DNA of 64,000 nucleotides, from the NCBI RefSeq assembly GCF_900996245.1, contig NZ_CAAJGK010000107.1, positions 62,001 to 126,000 on the forward strand. The letters run 5' to 3'. The notes beneath the pieces are model-generated. The model was not told the origin of the DNA. It ran no database searches and worked only from the letters and a program-made list of their open reading frames with translations. Of the stretch, positions 26,338 to 35,504 are shown in pieces. The number at the start of each line of letters is the position of its first letter. Positions within the stretch are counted from its first letter, which is position 1. The stretch is from Paraburkholderia sp. BCC1886. Lineage in GTDB: Bacteria > Pseudomonadota > Gammaproteobacteria > Burkholderiales > Burkholderiaceae. Made by a program: the position numbers and the translations under genes.

Positions 26338-26831
26338 AAACTTCAGTGAACCAGGTCGCAGCGCATCGGAGCCTGTTCGATCGTTCCCGCCGTGCGCGTC
26401 GCCAACGCGGTGCGATGGCGGTTGAATTCGCGATGGTGTTTCCGCTGTTCTTCGTGGTGGTCTACGCCATCGTCACCTTCAGCCTGATGATGGTGGCCCA
26501 GCAGAATCTCACGCTGGCCGCGGAAGAGGGCGCGCGCGCCGCGCTGAACTGGCAGACCAACACGTCCGTGCAAAGCGCGCTGACCAACCGCGGAGCGGCT
26601 GCGTGCAAAGCAGCTGCAGCCGTCACTGCCTCACTCGTGTCGACAGCTACCTGCACGTCCACTTCCACCGCTTGCGGAACGAACAACGCGATGTGGTGCG
26701 TCAGAGTCCTGTTGAGCTACAACTATCTCGCGCACCCCATCCTGCCCGCTATCCCATTCATCAGCATGACGATGCCGAAGTCGCTGAACAGCGCCGCCAC
26801 CGTCCAGATCAACCCGGAGAACCTTCAGTGA
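26334..26831 (+). CDS. tadE: TadE-like pseudopilin
   Basis: This is a minor pilin-like component of the Tad pilus. The 165 residues begin with a basic leader (SRRARRQRG). The TadE-like core AMAVEFAMVFPLFFVVVYAIV follows, where cleavage after Gly and a Glu at +5 are expected. One hydrophobic helix is followed by an extracytoplasmic domain containing four Cys residues. Its ATG overlaps the tadV stop by 4 nt. Confidence 0.92.
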   Translation: MKTSVNQVAAHRSLFDRSRRARRQRGAMAVEFAMVFPLFFVVVYAIVTFSLMMVAQQNLTLAAEEGARAALNWQTNTSVQSALTNRGAAACKAAAAVTASLVSTATCTSTSTACGTNNAMWCVRVLLSYNYLAHPILPAIPFISMTMPKSLNSAATVQINPENLQ

Positions 26832-26922
26832 CGCACGCGCCGGCCTTTCGCCTCCCTGTCCAGCAGCGCTCGTCCGGGCGCTCGCACGGTCTGGCATCGT
26901 TTAACCGACGCAGTGAGCTGTC

Positions 26923-27885
26923 ATGCCGAACCTGACCAAAATTCTCGCTGGCGTATTGATCGTCATCGCCGTGCTGCTAGGTGTTTTTGCCTGGACCCTG
27001 GGCCGCCGTCCGGCTCCTGTGGCGCCCTCCACGGCGGTGCAGGCCAGTTTCCCGGTCGTCGTCGCGACGCACCCGTTGCCGGCCGGCAAACCCATTACCG
27101 CCGACGCGCTGCGCGTGCAGTCGCTGCCGATCAATCCGAGCGGCGCGTTCACGGATCCGGCGCAGCTCGTCGGCCGTGTGCCGAGCGCGGACATCGGTCC
27201 CGAATCGCCGGTCGTCGAATCGCAACTGTCGTCCGGTCTCGCGGAACACATCGAGCCAGGCGAGCGCGCGCTCGCGGTACGGGTCGACGAAAGCAACGCG
27301 GTGTCGAACCGCCTGCGGCCCGGCAATTTCGTCGACGTGTTCTTTACGCTCAAGCGCGATGGCAGCGGCATGAACGGCGAAGTGGATCAGACCCAGGCCC
27401 GTCTGCTGATGTCGAAGGTCAAGGTGCTTGCATTCGGTAGCGCGACCGTGAGCGGAGATAGCGCCGCCGATCCGAACGGCGCGGTACGCACGGCCGTCCT
27501 CGCGGTGCCGGTCGCCGACGTCGACCGTCTGACGCTGGCCGAGAGCGCGGGGCGCCTCGTCTTCGCGTTGCGTAATCCTAAAGATAACGACGTCGTCGAC
27601 GCCACCGCGTTTGCACCTCTGCCTGGTGTGCTCAAGGTGGTGGCTCGCGCAGGCACCGGGGCTTCGACGCCGGACTCGACATTGGACTCGACGAAGGCTG
27701 CGGCCGGCGTATCGCTCGACGCCTTGTCGGGCATGGGCAACGCCGCCACGCCGGCCGCGAAAATCGCGCCGTTACCGCATTTCCCGGCGCCGGCGCCGAT
27801 GCGCACGGCGGGGAACGCGACGAACAGTACAAAAAGCGGTATCGAAGTGATACGGGGTGGGCGAGCCGAGACGGTCGCCTGGTAG
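26923..27885 (+). CDS. cpaB: Flp pilus assembly protein CpaB/RcpC
   Basis: This periplasmic component of the Tad machine is thought to work with the secretin. Of 320 residues, the first ~25 form a membrane anchor (KILAGVLIVIAVLLGVFAW). An SAF/antifreeze-like domain follows (FPVVVATHPLPAGKPITADAL). The RcpC domain comes next, with the conserved EPGERALAVRVDESNAVSN region and the later VLAVPVADVDRLTLAESAG segment. The Ala/Pro-rich C-terminus is variable. It lies between tadE and the secretin gene, as in other tad loci. Confidence 0.94.
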   Translation: MPNLTKILAGVLIVIAVLLGVFAWTLGRRPAPVAPSTAVQASFPVVVATHPLPAGKPITADALRVQSLPINPSGAFTDPAQLVGRVPSADIGPESPVVESQLSSGLAEHIEPGERALAVRVDESNAVSNRLRPGNFVDVFFTLKRDGSGMNGEVDQTQARLLMSKVKVLAFGSATVSGDSAADPNGAVRTAVLAVPVADVDRLTLAESAGRLVFALRNPKDNDVVDATAFAPLPGVLKVVARAGTGASTPDSTLDSTKAAAGVSLDALSGMGNAATPAAKIAPLPHFPAPAPMRTAGNATNSTKSGIEVIRGGRAETVAW

Positions 27886-27926
27886 CAGTTTTCGGGAGCG
27901 GGCGGGCCACGCGCGTCCATAAATAC

Positions 27927-29387
27927 ATGACAAAACGGATTTTTGTATTCGGTAAGGCAGCCTGTGTCAGCGCGGCGTTGCTGGCCGTGCCGGGCGCCGG
28001 CCATGCTGCGAGCGCTGCCGACACCACGCGGCACACCCGTCAGGCGCGAGCGGCGAAGCCGGCCACGTCCGCCGAGCCGCAGCAGGCATTGACGGCGCAA
28101 ACCGTAGCGCTGACGGTGGGTGGCCAGCAGCAGGTCGCGACCGGCCATGTCTTGCAGCGCATCGCGCTGGGCGACCCGACCGTCGCCGACGTGCTGATCC
28201 TGAAAGGTGCGGGCCGCAGCGGCGTGCTGCTGGTCGGCAAGGCTGCGGGCACGACCTCGCTGATGGTCTGGGAGCGCGGCCAGGACGTACCGGTGAAATA
28301 CACCGTCACCGTGATCACGCCGGCCGCCGCGTCGTTGCTGGGACCGGATACGCCGAGCGTCAACGTACTCGGCGGCACGGCATTGGTAGCGGGCTCGGCG
28401 TCGACCATGGAAGCGCATCAACGCGCCGTCGTGGCAGCCGAAGGATCGCTGGGCAAGGGTGGTGCGGCGGGTAAGGACGGTGGCGTCGCGGTCGACGGTT
28501 CGGTGTTCGATACCTCGACGATCGCGAGCCGCTCGGTGGTGCAGGTCGACGTGCGGGTCGTCGAGTTCAGCCGCTCGGTTCTGAAGGAAGCGGGCTTTAA
28601 CTTCTTCAAGCAGAACAACGGTTTTACGTTCGGTTCGTTTGCGCCGTCGGCGTTGACCTCGGTGTCGGCGACGGCAGGGTCCGCGCCGACGCTGACGAGC
28701 ACCTCGCCGATCACGTCCGCATTCAACCTGGTGTTCAACTCGGCTTCGCACGGACTGTTCGCCAACCTGAGCCTGATGGAGACCAACAACCTCGCGCGCG
28801 TGCTCGCGGAGCCGACCCTGGTGGCGCTGTCCGGTCAGAGCGCGAGTTTCCTCGCGGGCGGCGAGGTGCCGATTCCGGTGCCGCAGGGGCTCGGGTCCAC
28901 GGCAATCGAATTCAAGTCGTATGGCGTCGGTCTCACGCTGACCCCGACGGTGTTGAGTCCGCAACGCATTGCGCTGAAGGTCGCGCCCGAAGCCAGTCAA
29001 CTCGACTTCGCCAACGCGGTGACCATCAGCGGCGTGTCGGTGCCGGCCTTCACGACGCGGCGTGCGGATACGACGGTCGAACTGGGTGATGGCGAGAGCT
29101 TCGTGATTGGCGGTCTGATCGACCGGGAGACGGCGTCGAATGTGTCGAAGGTGCCGTTGCTGGGCGACCTGCCGATCATCGGCGCGTTCTTCAAGCAGTT
29201 GAGTTACCAGCAGAACGAGAAGGAGCTGGTGATCATCGTGACGCCGCATCTGGTCTCGCCGCTGGCGAAAGGCGCGACCTTGCCGTCGACGCCGGGCGAG
29301 CAGTCCGAGCAGCGTAACGCGCCGGTGTGGCGTTCGCTGATCGAAGGCGTGGCGGCCGGCGACGCGGCGCCCGGGTTTTCGAAGTGA
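27927..29387 (+). CDS. cpaC: Tad secretin CpaC/RcpA
   Basis: This is the outer-membrane pore of the Tad pilus. The 486 residues begin with a signal peptide (about 1-30). The pilus-assembly N-terminal domain follows (TLTVGGQQQ-type strand, IALGDPTVADVLILKG). The C-terminal secretin domain (about 270-440) contains NLSLMETNNLARVLAEPTL, SFLAGGEVPIPVPQG and the signature VPLLGDLPIIGAFFKQ. The last ~45 residues are a variable tail. The ribosome site is weak. TadD, encoded downstream, is the likely pilotin-type lipoprotein. Confidence 0.95.
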   Translation: MTKRIFVFGKAACVSAALLAVPGAGHAASAADTTRHTRQARAAKPATSAEPQQALTAQTVALTVGGQQQVATGHVLQRIALGDPTVADVLILKGAGRSGVLLVGKAAGTTSLMVWERGQDVPVKYTVTVITPAAASLLGPDTPSVNVLGGTALVAGSASTMEAHQRAVVAAEGSLGKGGAAGKDGGVAVDGSVFDTSTIASRSVVQVDVRVVEFSRSVLKEAGFNFFKQNNGFTFGSFAPSALTSVSATAGSAPTLTSTSPITSAFNLVFNSASHGLFANLSLMETNNLARVLAEPTLVALSGQSASFLAGGEVPIPVPQGLGSTAIEFKSYGVGLTLTPTVLSPQRIALKVAPEASQLDFANAVTISGVSVPAFTTRRADTTVELGDGESFVIGGLIDRETASNVSKVPLLGDLPIIGAFFKQLSYQQNEKELVIIVTPHLVSPLAKGATLPSTPGEQSEQRNAPVWRSLIEGVAAGDAAPGFSK

Positions 29388-29519
29388 CGCCGGTGGTCGC
29401 CCGGGCGACATACCGGTCTGGTGTAGAGGCAAGTCGACGGGCGTGCGAATCGCGCGCGTTCGCTGACACGCAGTACGACGCGGCGGCTCCCCAGCCGAAC
29501 CCGCAAAAGGATGTTCACC

Positions 29520-30761
29520 ATGAACGCGAGAACATATTCATTGACTGAACGAGCAGTCACCGACCACTTCGTGTTCGCGTCGCTCGCCGACGAACACGTG
29601 CATTGGCTCGGCCAGACGCTGATCGGCGTCGGCGCAGTCGAGTCGGCGACGCTCGATCCCGCGATGCTGATGCAGCGCATCGCGACGCTGAATCCGTCGC
29701 TGGTGTTCGTCGACTTTTCCGGCGGCCGCGGTGCCGCGGCGAGCGCGGCAGCGAGCACGGTGCGCACCGCGTATCCGACGCTGCAGATCGTCGCGCTCGG
29801 CTCGCTCGCCGAACCGGAGAGTGCGCTGGCCGCGCTGCGTGCCGGGGTGCGCGATTTCATCGACCTGTCGGCGCCGGCCGAGGACGCGCTGCGCATCACG
29901 CGGCAGGTGCTCGACAATCTGGTCGAACCGGTCAGCCGTCATGGCCAGGTCACCGCGCTGCTCGGCGCGCGTATCGGCATGGGCGTGAGCACGCTGGCCG
30001 CCAATCTCTCGGTGATGCTGCAACGGCGCGACGTCGCGCAAGGCAAGCAGGCCGCGCTGCTCGATCTGGGCTTGCCGGCGTCGGACGGTTCGCTGCTGCT
30101 GAACACGCGCAGCGAATTCAACTTCGTCGAAGCCGTGCGCAATCTGCGCCGCTTCGATCAGACCTTCGTGCATACGGCACTCTCGCATCATTCGAGCGGT
30201 CTCGCGATCACCACGCTGCCGCCCAATCTCGCCGATATGCGCGAGGTGTCTTACTCGTCGTCCATCGGCTTGCTGAACCGCTTGCGGGCCTTCTTCGACC
30301 AGCAGATCGTCGATCTCGGCGGCTTCACGAATAGCGAGTTCATCTCGCACGTCGTGCAGGCCGCCGACGAAACGTGGCTCGTCTGCGACCAGGGCGTCGC
30401 GTCGATCGTCTCCGCGGTCGGCGTGCTCGATGCGCTGCGCGAAGAGGGCGTGGACACGACGAAGGTGCAACTGATCGTCAACAAGTTCGACGTCGACCTC
30501 GGCCTCGCGGCCGCGCAGATCGCGCAACGTCTGGACATTCCGTTGCTGGCCTCGTTGCCGGAGCGGCGCGTCGCGCTCGGTCAGGCGGTCAATCAGGGAC
30601 ATCTGCTGGCCGATTCGGCGGCGCGCGACCCGTATGTCCGCGCCCTCGATCCGCTCATCGAGCGACTCGCCGGCGCGAGCCAGGCGGCGCCGGGCGCGCG
30701 TGGCAAATCGACGTTCGGCTCGCTCAAACGATTCATTCCAACCTCTAACAAGCGGTCATAA
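29520..30761 (+). CDS. cpaE: Tad localisation ATPase-like protein CpaE/TadZ
   Basis: This MinD/ParA-superfamily protein positions the Tad apparatus at the inner membrane. The start at 29520 is preferred over an ATG at 29511 because AAAAGG then has 9-nt spacing; it gives 413 residues. The N-terminal ~130 residues form a receiver-like domain (NPSLVFVDFSGG). The ATPase-like domain starts GQVTALLGARIGMGVSTLAA. The P-loop lysines of MinD (KGGxGK) are replaced (ARIGMGVST), so ATP hydrolysis may be weak or absent, as in other TadZ proteins. The later LIVNKFDVDLGLA segment is conserved. The gene ends 3 nt before cpaF. Confidence 0.92.
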   Translation: MNARTYSLTERAVTDHFVFASLADEHVHWLGQTLIGVGAVESATLDPAMLMQRIATLNPSLVFVDFSGGRGAAASAAASTVRTAYPTLQIVALGSLAEPESALAALRAGVRDFIDLSAPAEDALRITRQVLDNLVEPVSRHGQVTALLGARIGMGVSTLAANLSVMLQRRDVAQGKQAALLDLGLPASDGSLLLNTRSEFNFVEAVRNLRRFDQTFVHTALSHHSSGLAITTLPPNLADMREVSYSSSIGLLNRLRAFFDQQIVDLGGFTNSEFISHVVQAADETWLVCDQGVASIVSAVGVLDALREEGVDTTKVQLIVNKFDVDLGLAAAQIAQRLDIPLLASLPERRVALGQAVNQGHLLADSAARDPYVRALDPLIERLAGASQAAPGARGKSTFGSLKRFIPTSNKRS

Positions 30762-30764
30762 ACG

Positions 30765-32156
30765 ATGGCAAAAGAGATTGAATTTGCCGACGACGCGCCT
30801 TCCTTCGCGCATAGCCAGCAGTTCCAGGACATCAAGAACGCGGCGCACGAACATCTGCTCACGCGTATCGAGGAACTCGGCTCGGAGTTCGGCCGCTGGT
30901 CGCGTAACGCGATCAACCAGTTCGTCGATCTGGAGATGGACAGCTTCGTGCGGCTGCGCCGGATCCCGATCAACGAGAGCGAAGTTCGCCTGATTGCCGA
31001 GGCGTTGACCAAGGAACTGGCGGGCTTCGGTCCGATCGAGGATCTGCTTGCCGACCCGGCCGTCGAAGACATTCTGATCAACGGCTACAACGACGTGTAC
31101 GTGTCGCGCCACGGCATTCTCGCGAAGATCCAGATGCGCTTTGCCGACAACGCGCATCTTCTGCGTATCGTGCGACGCATCCTCGCGCCGATCGGCCGGC
31201 GTCTGGACGAATCGAATCCGATGGTCGACGCGCGTCTGCCGGACGGCGGACGGCTGAACGTGGTAATCGAGCCGCTGTCGATCGACGGCCCGATCGTCTC
31301 GATCCGGAAGTTCCGCAAAGACCCGTTGCGTCCCGACGATCTGCTGGCCAACGGCACCTATAGCGAAGAAGTCGGCGCGCTGCTGCAGGCTGCGGTCGCG
31401 GCGCGTTGCAACGTGCTGGTGTCGGGCGGGACGAGTTCGGGCAAGACGTCCTTGCTGAACGCGCTGGCGTTTCATATTCCCGAAGCCGAACGGGTCGTGA
31501 CGATCGAAGATACGGCGGAGCTGTCGCTGAATCACCCGCACGTGGTGCGGCTCGAAACACGGCCGGGCGGTTTCGACGGCGCGGGTGTCGTGACGATTCG
31601 CGACCTGCTGCGCAATACGTTGCGGATGCGGCCGGACCGCATCATCGTCGGCGAAGTGCGCGGCGGTGAAGTGCTGGAAATGCTGCAGGCGATGAACACC
31701 GGCCACGACGGGTCAATGGGCACGGTCCACGCAAGCTCGCCGCGCGAGTGTCTTTACCGGCTCGAAATGCTGGCGGGTTTCGCGGGTTTCCAGGGGACGG
31801 AGTCGAGCTTGCGTCGCCAGATCGGCAATGCCATCGACTTCATCGTGCAGATCGGACGGCTGTCCAATGGCCGCCGGCGCATTCTGTCGGTAACCGAAGT
31901 GACGGGGCTCTCCGACAACATCATCGCGACGCAGGAGCTGTATCGCTACGAGCCGATCGTGACGGCCGAAGGCGAGGAACTCGATAACTGGGTGTCGCTG
32001 GGCATTCACCCGCATTCGCCGAAGCTGGCGCGGTTCCGGCAGGCGCTGGGCGGCGCGGTCGCGGGCAATGGCTTCGGCAACGCCGGCTTCGGTGGTGGAG
32101 GCGGCGGTTTTGGCGGGGGCGGTGGTGGTGGATTCGGCGGGGGCTTCAATGTCTAG
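30765..32156 (+). CDS. cpaF: Tad secretion ATPase CpaF/TadA
   Basis: This GspE-family hexameric ATPase drives Flp pilus assembly. The 463 residues have an N-terminal domain and the conserved DPAVEDILINGYNDVYV region. Walker A is GGTSSGKT (residues 221-228). The Asp box/Walker B area is VTIEDTAELSLNHPHVVRLETR with RPDRIIVGEVRGGE, and the His box is NTGHDGSMGTVHASSP. The unusual part is the end: about 30 residues made almost only of Gly and Phe (FGGGGGGFGGG...), following the normal CpaF C-terminus. It overlaps tadB by 8 nt. Confidence 0.96.
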   Translation: MAKEIEFADDAPSFAHSQQFQDIKNAAHEHLLTRIEELGSEFGRWSRNAINQFVDLEMDSFVRLRRIPINESEVRLIAEALTKELAGFGPIEDLLADPAVEDILINGYNDVYVSRHGILAKIQMRFADNAHLLRIVRRILAPIGRRLDESNPMVDARLPDGGRLNVVIEPLSIDGPIVSIRKFRKDPLRPDDLLANGTYSEEVGALLQAAVAARCNVLVSGGTSSGKTSLLNALAFHIPEAERVVTIEDTAELSLNHPHVVRLETRPGGFDGAGVVTIRDLLRNTLRMRPDRIIVGEVRGGEVLEMLQAMNTGHDGSMGTVHASSPRECLYRLEMLAGFAGFQGTESSLRRQIGNAIDFIVQIGRLSNGRRRILSVTEVTGLSDNIIATQELYRYEPIVTAEGEELDNWVSLGIHPHSPKLARFRQALGGAVAGNGFGNAGFGGGGGGFGGGGGGGFGGGFNV

Positions 32157-33195
32157 CACGGTACTGGTCTTCGCTGCGCTCGCGCTGTTGTGCGCGGCGG
32201 GTGCGCTGCTGCTGTTGCAGCGTAGCGCGCAGCGTAAGGATCAGATGAGCGCCGAGCGGTTCATGGATAGCCGGATGGCGTCGGCGGCGGCTGCCGCGAC
32301 CGGTCCGGCGGGCGGCAACGGTGCCGCCGGCGGTTCGCGCGCGGCGCCGCAGGCGCGTCCTGCGTCGGCCTCCGCGTCCGCAGCCGTGATGATCGCGCCG
32401 ACGGCGCCGGCCGCGGGTGCCGATTGGGGTCTGCGTCTGCGCTATCAGCAGGCTCGCCTCAATTTCATCGTGCAACGCGCGATGGCGCGGGCCGGCATCG
32501 CCAATGCGCGTATGCCGGTATTGCTGACCCTCACGGTCGTGCTGTTGCTGTGCATCTGGGCCACGAGCCTCGGCGGACTGGCGGCCGGGGGCGCCGCGCT
32601 GTTCGTCTGCGCGACGTTCATCTATTTCCTCGTGACGATCCGCATCAACAAGCGGCGTCAACGGATCGTGCGGCAACTGCCGTTGTTTCTCGATGGCATC
32701 GTGCGTCTCATCACGCTGGGCAACAGCGTGCCCGCGGCGTTCCAGTCTTCCTTGCTGACGACCGAAGCGCCGCTGCGCGAATGTCTGGACCATGTATCGC
32801 GGATGCTGCGCGCCGGCGTCGAAATCGATCGCGCGCTCTATCAGGTGGCGGTCATTTACGACGCGCGCGAACTCGAACTGGTCGGAGCGGTGCTGCGTCT
32901 GTCGGTGAAATACGGCGGTCGCGCGGACGTGATGCTCGACCGTATTTCGTCGTTCATGCGCGACCTCGAACAGGCCGAGCGGGAACTCGTGGCGATGTCG
33001 GCGGAAACGCGCCTGTCGTCGTGGGTGCTGGGGCTGCTGCCGATCGGCATCGGCGGTTTTCTGATTCTGACCAACCCGAAATATTTCGGGACGATGTGGT
33101 TCGACCCGACCGGCCGCAAGCTGGTCTACCTCGCATTCGGTTTGCAGGTGCTCGGTTCGTACCTGCTGCATCGCATGGCAAAGCTGAAGAGCTGA
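32149..33195 (+). CDS. tadB: Inner-membrane platform protein TadB
   Basis: This is one of two GspF-like membrane proteins that form the Tad platform. The start at 32149 gives 348 residues and overlaps cpaF by 8 nt; a longer in-frame start would lie far inside cpaF. A first membrane segment (residues 4-20) precedes a polar Ala/Gly-rich loop. A pair of helices follows (about 120-160), then the GspF-type T2SF domain with QLPLFLDGIVRLITLGNSVPAAFQ and LRLSVKYGGRADVMLDRIS, and a C-terminal pair of helices. tadC follows by 10 nt. Confidence 0.94.
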   Translation: MSSTVLVFAALALLCAAGALLLLQRSAQRKDQMSAERFMDSRMASAAAAATGPAGGNGAAGGSRAAPQARPASASASAAVMIAPTAPAAGADWGLRLRYQQARLNFIVQRAMARAGIANARMPVLLTLTVVLLLCIWATSLGGLAAGGAALFVCATFIYFLVTIRINKRRQRIVRQLPLFLDGIVRLITLGNSVPAAFQSSLLTTEAPLRECLDHVSRMLRAGVEIDRALYQVAVIYDARELELVGAVLRLSVKYGGRADVMLDRISSFMRDLEQAERELVAMSAETRLSSWVLGLLPIGIGGFLILTNPKYFGTMWFDPTGRKLVYLAFGLQVLGSYLLHRMAKLKS

Positions 33196-33205
33196 AGGAC
33201 AGAAG

Positions 33206-34207
33206 ATGGAAGCTCATCGCGTAGGCGCACTCGCACTCGGTCTGGCCTCGTTGGCCGTACTGCTGATCGCGGCCGTGCTGATCGTCCGTATCCTCGCGGT
33301 GCGACGCAGCGAGCGTACGCTGGTGCGCGCACTCGACGCGCGCGCCGTGCAAAGCGCCGCGCTCGCCGCGGCGGCGCGCGGCCCCGATCGGGCCGACAAC
33401 GGCGCGCCCGCGCGGAGCGCGCGGCCGCGCGGCGTGAAGGGGCTGCTCGATCGTTTCGCGCATGCGGGCGTGCGCTGGCTCGATACGCCGGTCGGGCGGC
33501 AGGTGGTGGCGGAAGAAGACCGGCGGCTGCTCGAACAGTGCGGTTTCGTCGATACGCGCACGCGCGGTCTGTTCCTGATCGCGCGGGTGGTCGGCGTAGT
33601 GGTGCTGCCGCTCGCCGCCGGCTTGCTCGCGGGCGGTCATATGTCGGGCCTCACTTACCTGACCTTGATGATCATGGCGGCGGCGGTCGGCTTCATGGCG
33701 CCGAAGATTTACGTGACGCGGCGGGCGAGCCGGCGACGCGAAGGCGTCGTCGAAGAGTTGCCGATGATGGTCGATCTGCTGCGCTTGCTGCAAGGCGTGG
33801 GGCTCTCGCTCGATCAGAGTCTGCAGGTGATGGTCAGCGATTTCCGCTCGGTGTTGCCGGTGCTGTCGAGCGAACTGGAAATCGCGCAGCGTCAGTTCGT
33901 GGCGGGCCGCACGCGCGAGCAGTCGCTCAGCCGCTTGTCCTCCAGCTTCAATAACGAGGATCTGAATTCGGTGGTGCGCCTGCTGGTGCAGGTGGACCGC
34001 CACGGCGGCGCGGTTCAGGAGCCGCTCAAGCAGTTCGGCGACCGTCTGCGCGACGCACGACGCGCGATGTTGCGCGAACGGATCGGCCGTCTCACGGTGA
34101 AGATGACCGGGGTGATGATTCTTACGCTGTTGCCCGGCCTGATGATCGTCACCGCCGGGCCTGGCGTGCTTGCCGTCGCGAAGTCGCTGAACTCGATGCA
34201 TCGTTGA
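33206..34207 (+). CDS. tadC: Inner-membrane platform protein TadC
   Basis: This is the second GspF-like platform subunit, 333 residues. It shows an N-terminal membrane segment, a basic loop, paired helices around residues 125-170, and the T2SF domain EELPMMVDLLRLLQGVGLS. VVRLLVQVDRHGGAVQEPLKQF follows, then a final hydrophobic hairpin (TGVMILTLLPGLMIVTAG). The ribosome site AAGGACAG is good. Its position directly after tadB is the standard tad order. Confidence 0.94.
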   Translation: MEAHRVGALALGLASLAVLLIAAVLIVRILAVRRSERTLVRALDARAVQSAALAAAARGPDRADNGAPARSARPRGVKGLLDRFAHAGVRWLDTPVGRQVVAEEDRRLLEQCGFVDTRTRGLFLIARVVGVVVLPLAAGLLAGGHMSGLTYLTLMIMAAAVGFMAPKIYVTRRASRRREGVVEELPMMVDLLRLLQGVGLSLDQSLQVMVSDFRSVLPVLSSELEIAQRQFVAGRTREQSLSRLSSSFNNEDLNSVVRLLVQVDRHGGAVQEPLKQFGDRLRDARRAMLRERIGRLTVKMTGVMILTLLPGLMIVTAGPGVLAVAKSLNSMHR

Positions 34208-34218
34208 GGATTTGAATC

Positions 34219-35121
34219 ATGGTTCACGGTAATCCGGTCTGGTCTTTCAAGCGCGGCACGAAGCGCAGCGGGGCGCGCGCGGGCGCCGCGTCTTTTGCGT
34301 CTTACACGTCGGTCGCGGTGTGCATGTTGCTGGGTGCGTGCGCGTCGAGAGAAGCCGGCTACGGCGTCGGACCGCAAGCCGAACGTGCGATGTTCGCGCA
34401 GCAGCAGAACGGCAAGGAGCCCGCGCCGGATACACCCGGCATGTATCTCGGGCTGATCGATCAGATGCAGTCGCAGGGGCTCTACTATGCGTCGCTCGCG
34501 CATATCGACGCGTACGAAAAGCAGTACGGTTCGACGCCGGAAATCCTGCTGTTGCGCGGCGACGCGCTGCGCATGACCGATCAACCGGCAGCGGCCAGCA
34601 CGGCGTATACGCAGCTCCTGAAGACGCCGCTCGCGGCTCGCGGTTATCGCGGACTCGGTCTGCTGGCGGGCGGAGCCGGTGACTTCGACGGCGCGACGAA
34701 AAATTTGCAGCAGGCCGCGCAGCTTGCACCGACCGATCCCGTCACGCTGTCGGATCTCGGTTACGCGCGGCTGCGCGACGGCGATGTGAATGGCGCGCGG
34801 GTGCCGTTGATGCAGGCGGCGCAACTGGATCAGAAGAGCGTGAAGATCGTCAGCAACCTCGTGCTGTTTCTGCTCGCGAGTGGCGAGCAGGCGCAGGCGC
34901 TGGCGGTGATGAACCAGCAGAAGCTGGCGCCCGAAGTGCGCGTTGCGATTCGTGGCGACGCGGCGCGGGTGGCGGCAGCGGAACGCGCGCGTGCAGCGGG
35001 GGCGCAGACGTCGGTAACACCGGCCGCGTCGGTGCCGTCGCAATCGGGTTCGGCAAGCGCCGTGGCCAGTGCGCAAGGCGTCGAGCCGGCGCCGCGCCTG
35101 TTGCAGCGATTCGCGCAATGA
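34219..35121 (+). CDS. tadD: TPR lipoprotein TadD
   Basis: This is an outer-membrane lipoprotein of the Tad system, probably the pilotin for the CpaC secretin. The 300 residues have a long signal region with the lipobox LLGAC (Cys41), then TPR-type helices. Examples are ILLLRGDALRMTDQPAAASTAY, GYRGLGLLAGGAGDFDGATK and DPVTLSDLGYARLRDGDVNG. The C-terminal 50 residues are Ala/Ser/Pro-rich. It is co-transcribed with tadC (11 nt gap) and the small DUF3613 gene (25 nt gap). Confidence 0.92.
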   Translation: MVHGNPVWSFKRGTKRSGARAGAASFASYTSVAVCMLLGACASREAGYGVGPQAERAMFAQQQNGKEPAPDTPGMYLGLIDQMQSQGLYYASLAHIDAYEKQYGSTPEILLLRGDALRMTDQPAAASTAYTQLLKTPLAARGYRGLGLLAGGAGDFDGATKNLQQAAQLAPTDPVTLSDLGYARLRDGDVNGARVPLMQAAQLDQKSVKIVSNLVLFLLASGEQAQALAVMNQQKLAPEVRVAIRGDAARVAAAERARAAGAQTSVTPAASVPSQSGSASAVASAQGVEPAPRLLQRFAQ

Positions 35122-35146
35122 ACGGCGAGGCAATCAGGGAAAAGAC

Positions 35147-35503
35147 ATGAAAAAAGAATCGATGAAACGGGGTAGGACGATGACGACGGTGCGCTCGATT
35201 TTCCGCTTGGCGCTCGCGCTTGGATTGACCGTTGGCGGCGCGAACCTCGCTCTCGCGCAATCCGGCGAAGCGCAGGCGCCGGTCGCGCGCAGCGAAGTCG
35301 GTCATGCGACGCTCAGCTGGCTCGATCTGCAACGTAGTAACGCGCAGGCCGCCCCTGCGACGCCGATGCTGGGCGCCGAGGCGGGACTCGCGTATCGCCG
35401 TTATCTGGAATCGTTCAAGAGCAAGATTCCGGATCTTTACCAGTCGGCGTTGGGCTCGGGCGGTTCGCAGTCGGGCTCCGGGTCGGGCACGGGTTCGCAT
35501 TGA
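35147..35503 (+). CDS. Small exported Tad-associated protein (DUF3613-like)
   Basis: This is a 118-residue protein of unknown function. The ATG at 35147 has an AGGGAAAAG ribosome site. Residues 1-40 form a signal peptide ending near ALAQ. The mature protein holds the conserved TLSWLDLQRSNAQAA and GAEAGLAYRRYLESFKSKIP segments that resemble DUF3613, followed by a Ser/Gly tail. It lies between tadD and tadG, 1 nt before tadG, so it is surely part of the operon. A role in the periplasmic or outer-membrane part of the Tad machine is inferred from position only. Confidence 0.82.
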   Translation: MKKESMKRGRTMTTVRSIFRLALALGLTVGGANLALAQSGEAQAPVARSEVGHATLSWLDLQRSNAQAAPATPMLGAEAGLAYRRYLESFKSKIPDLYQSALGSGGSQSGSGSGTGSH

Positions 35504-35504
35504 T

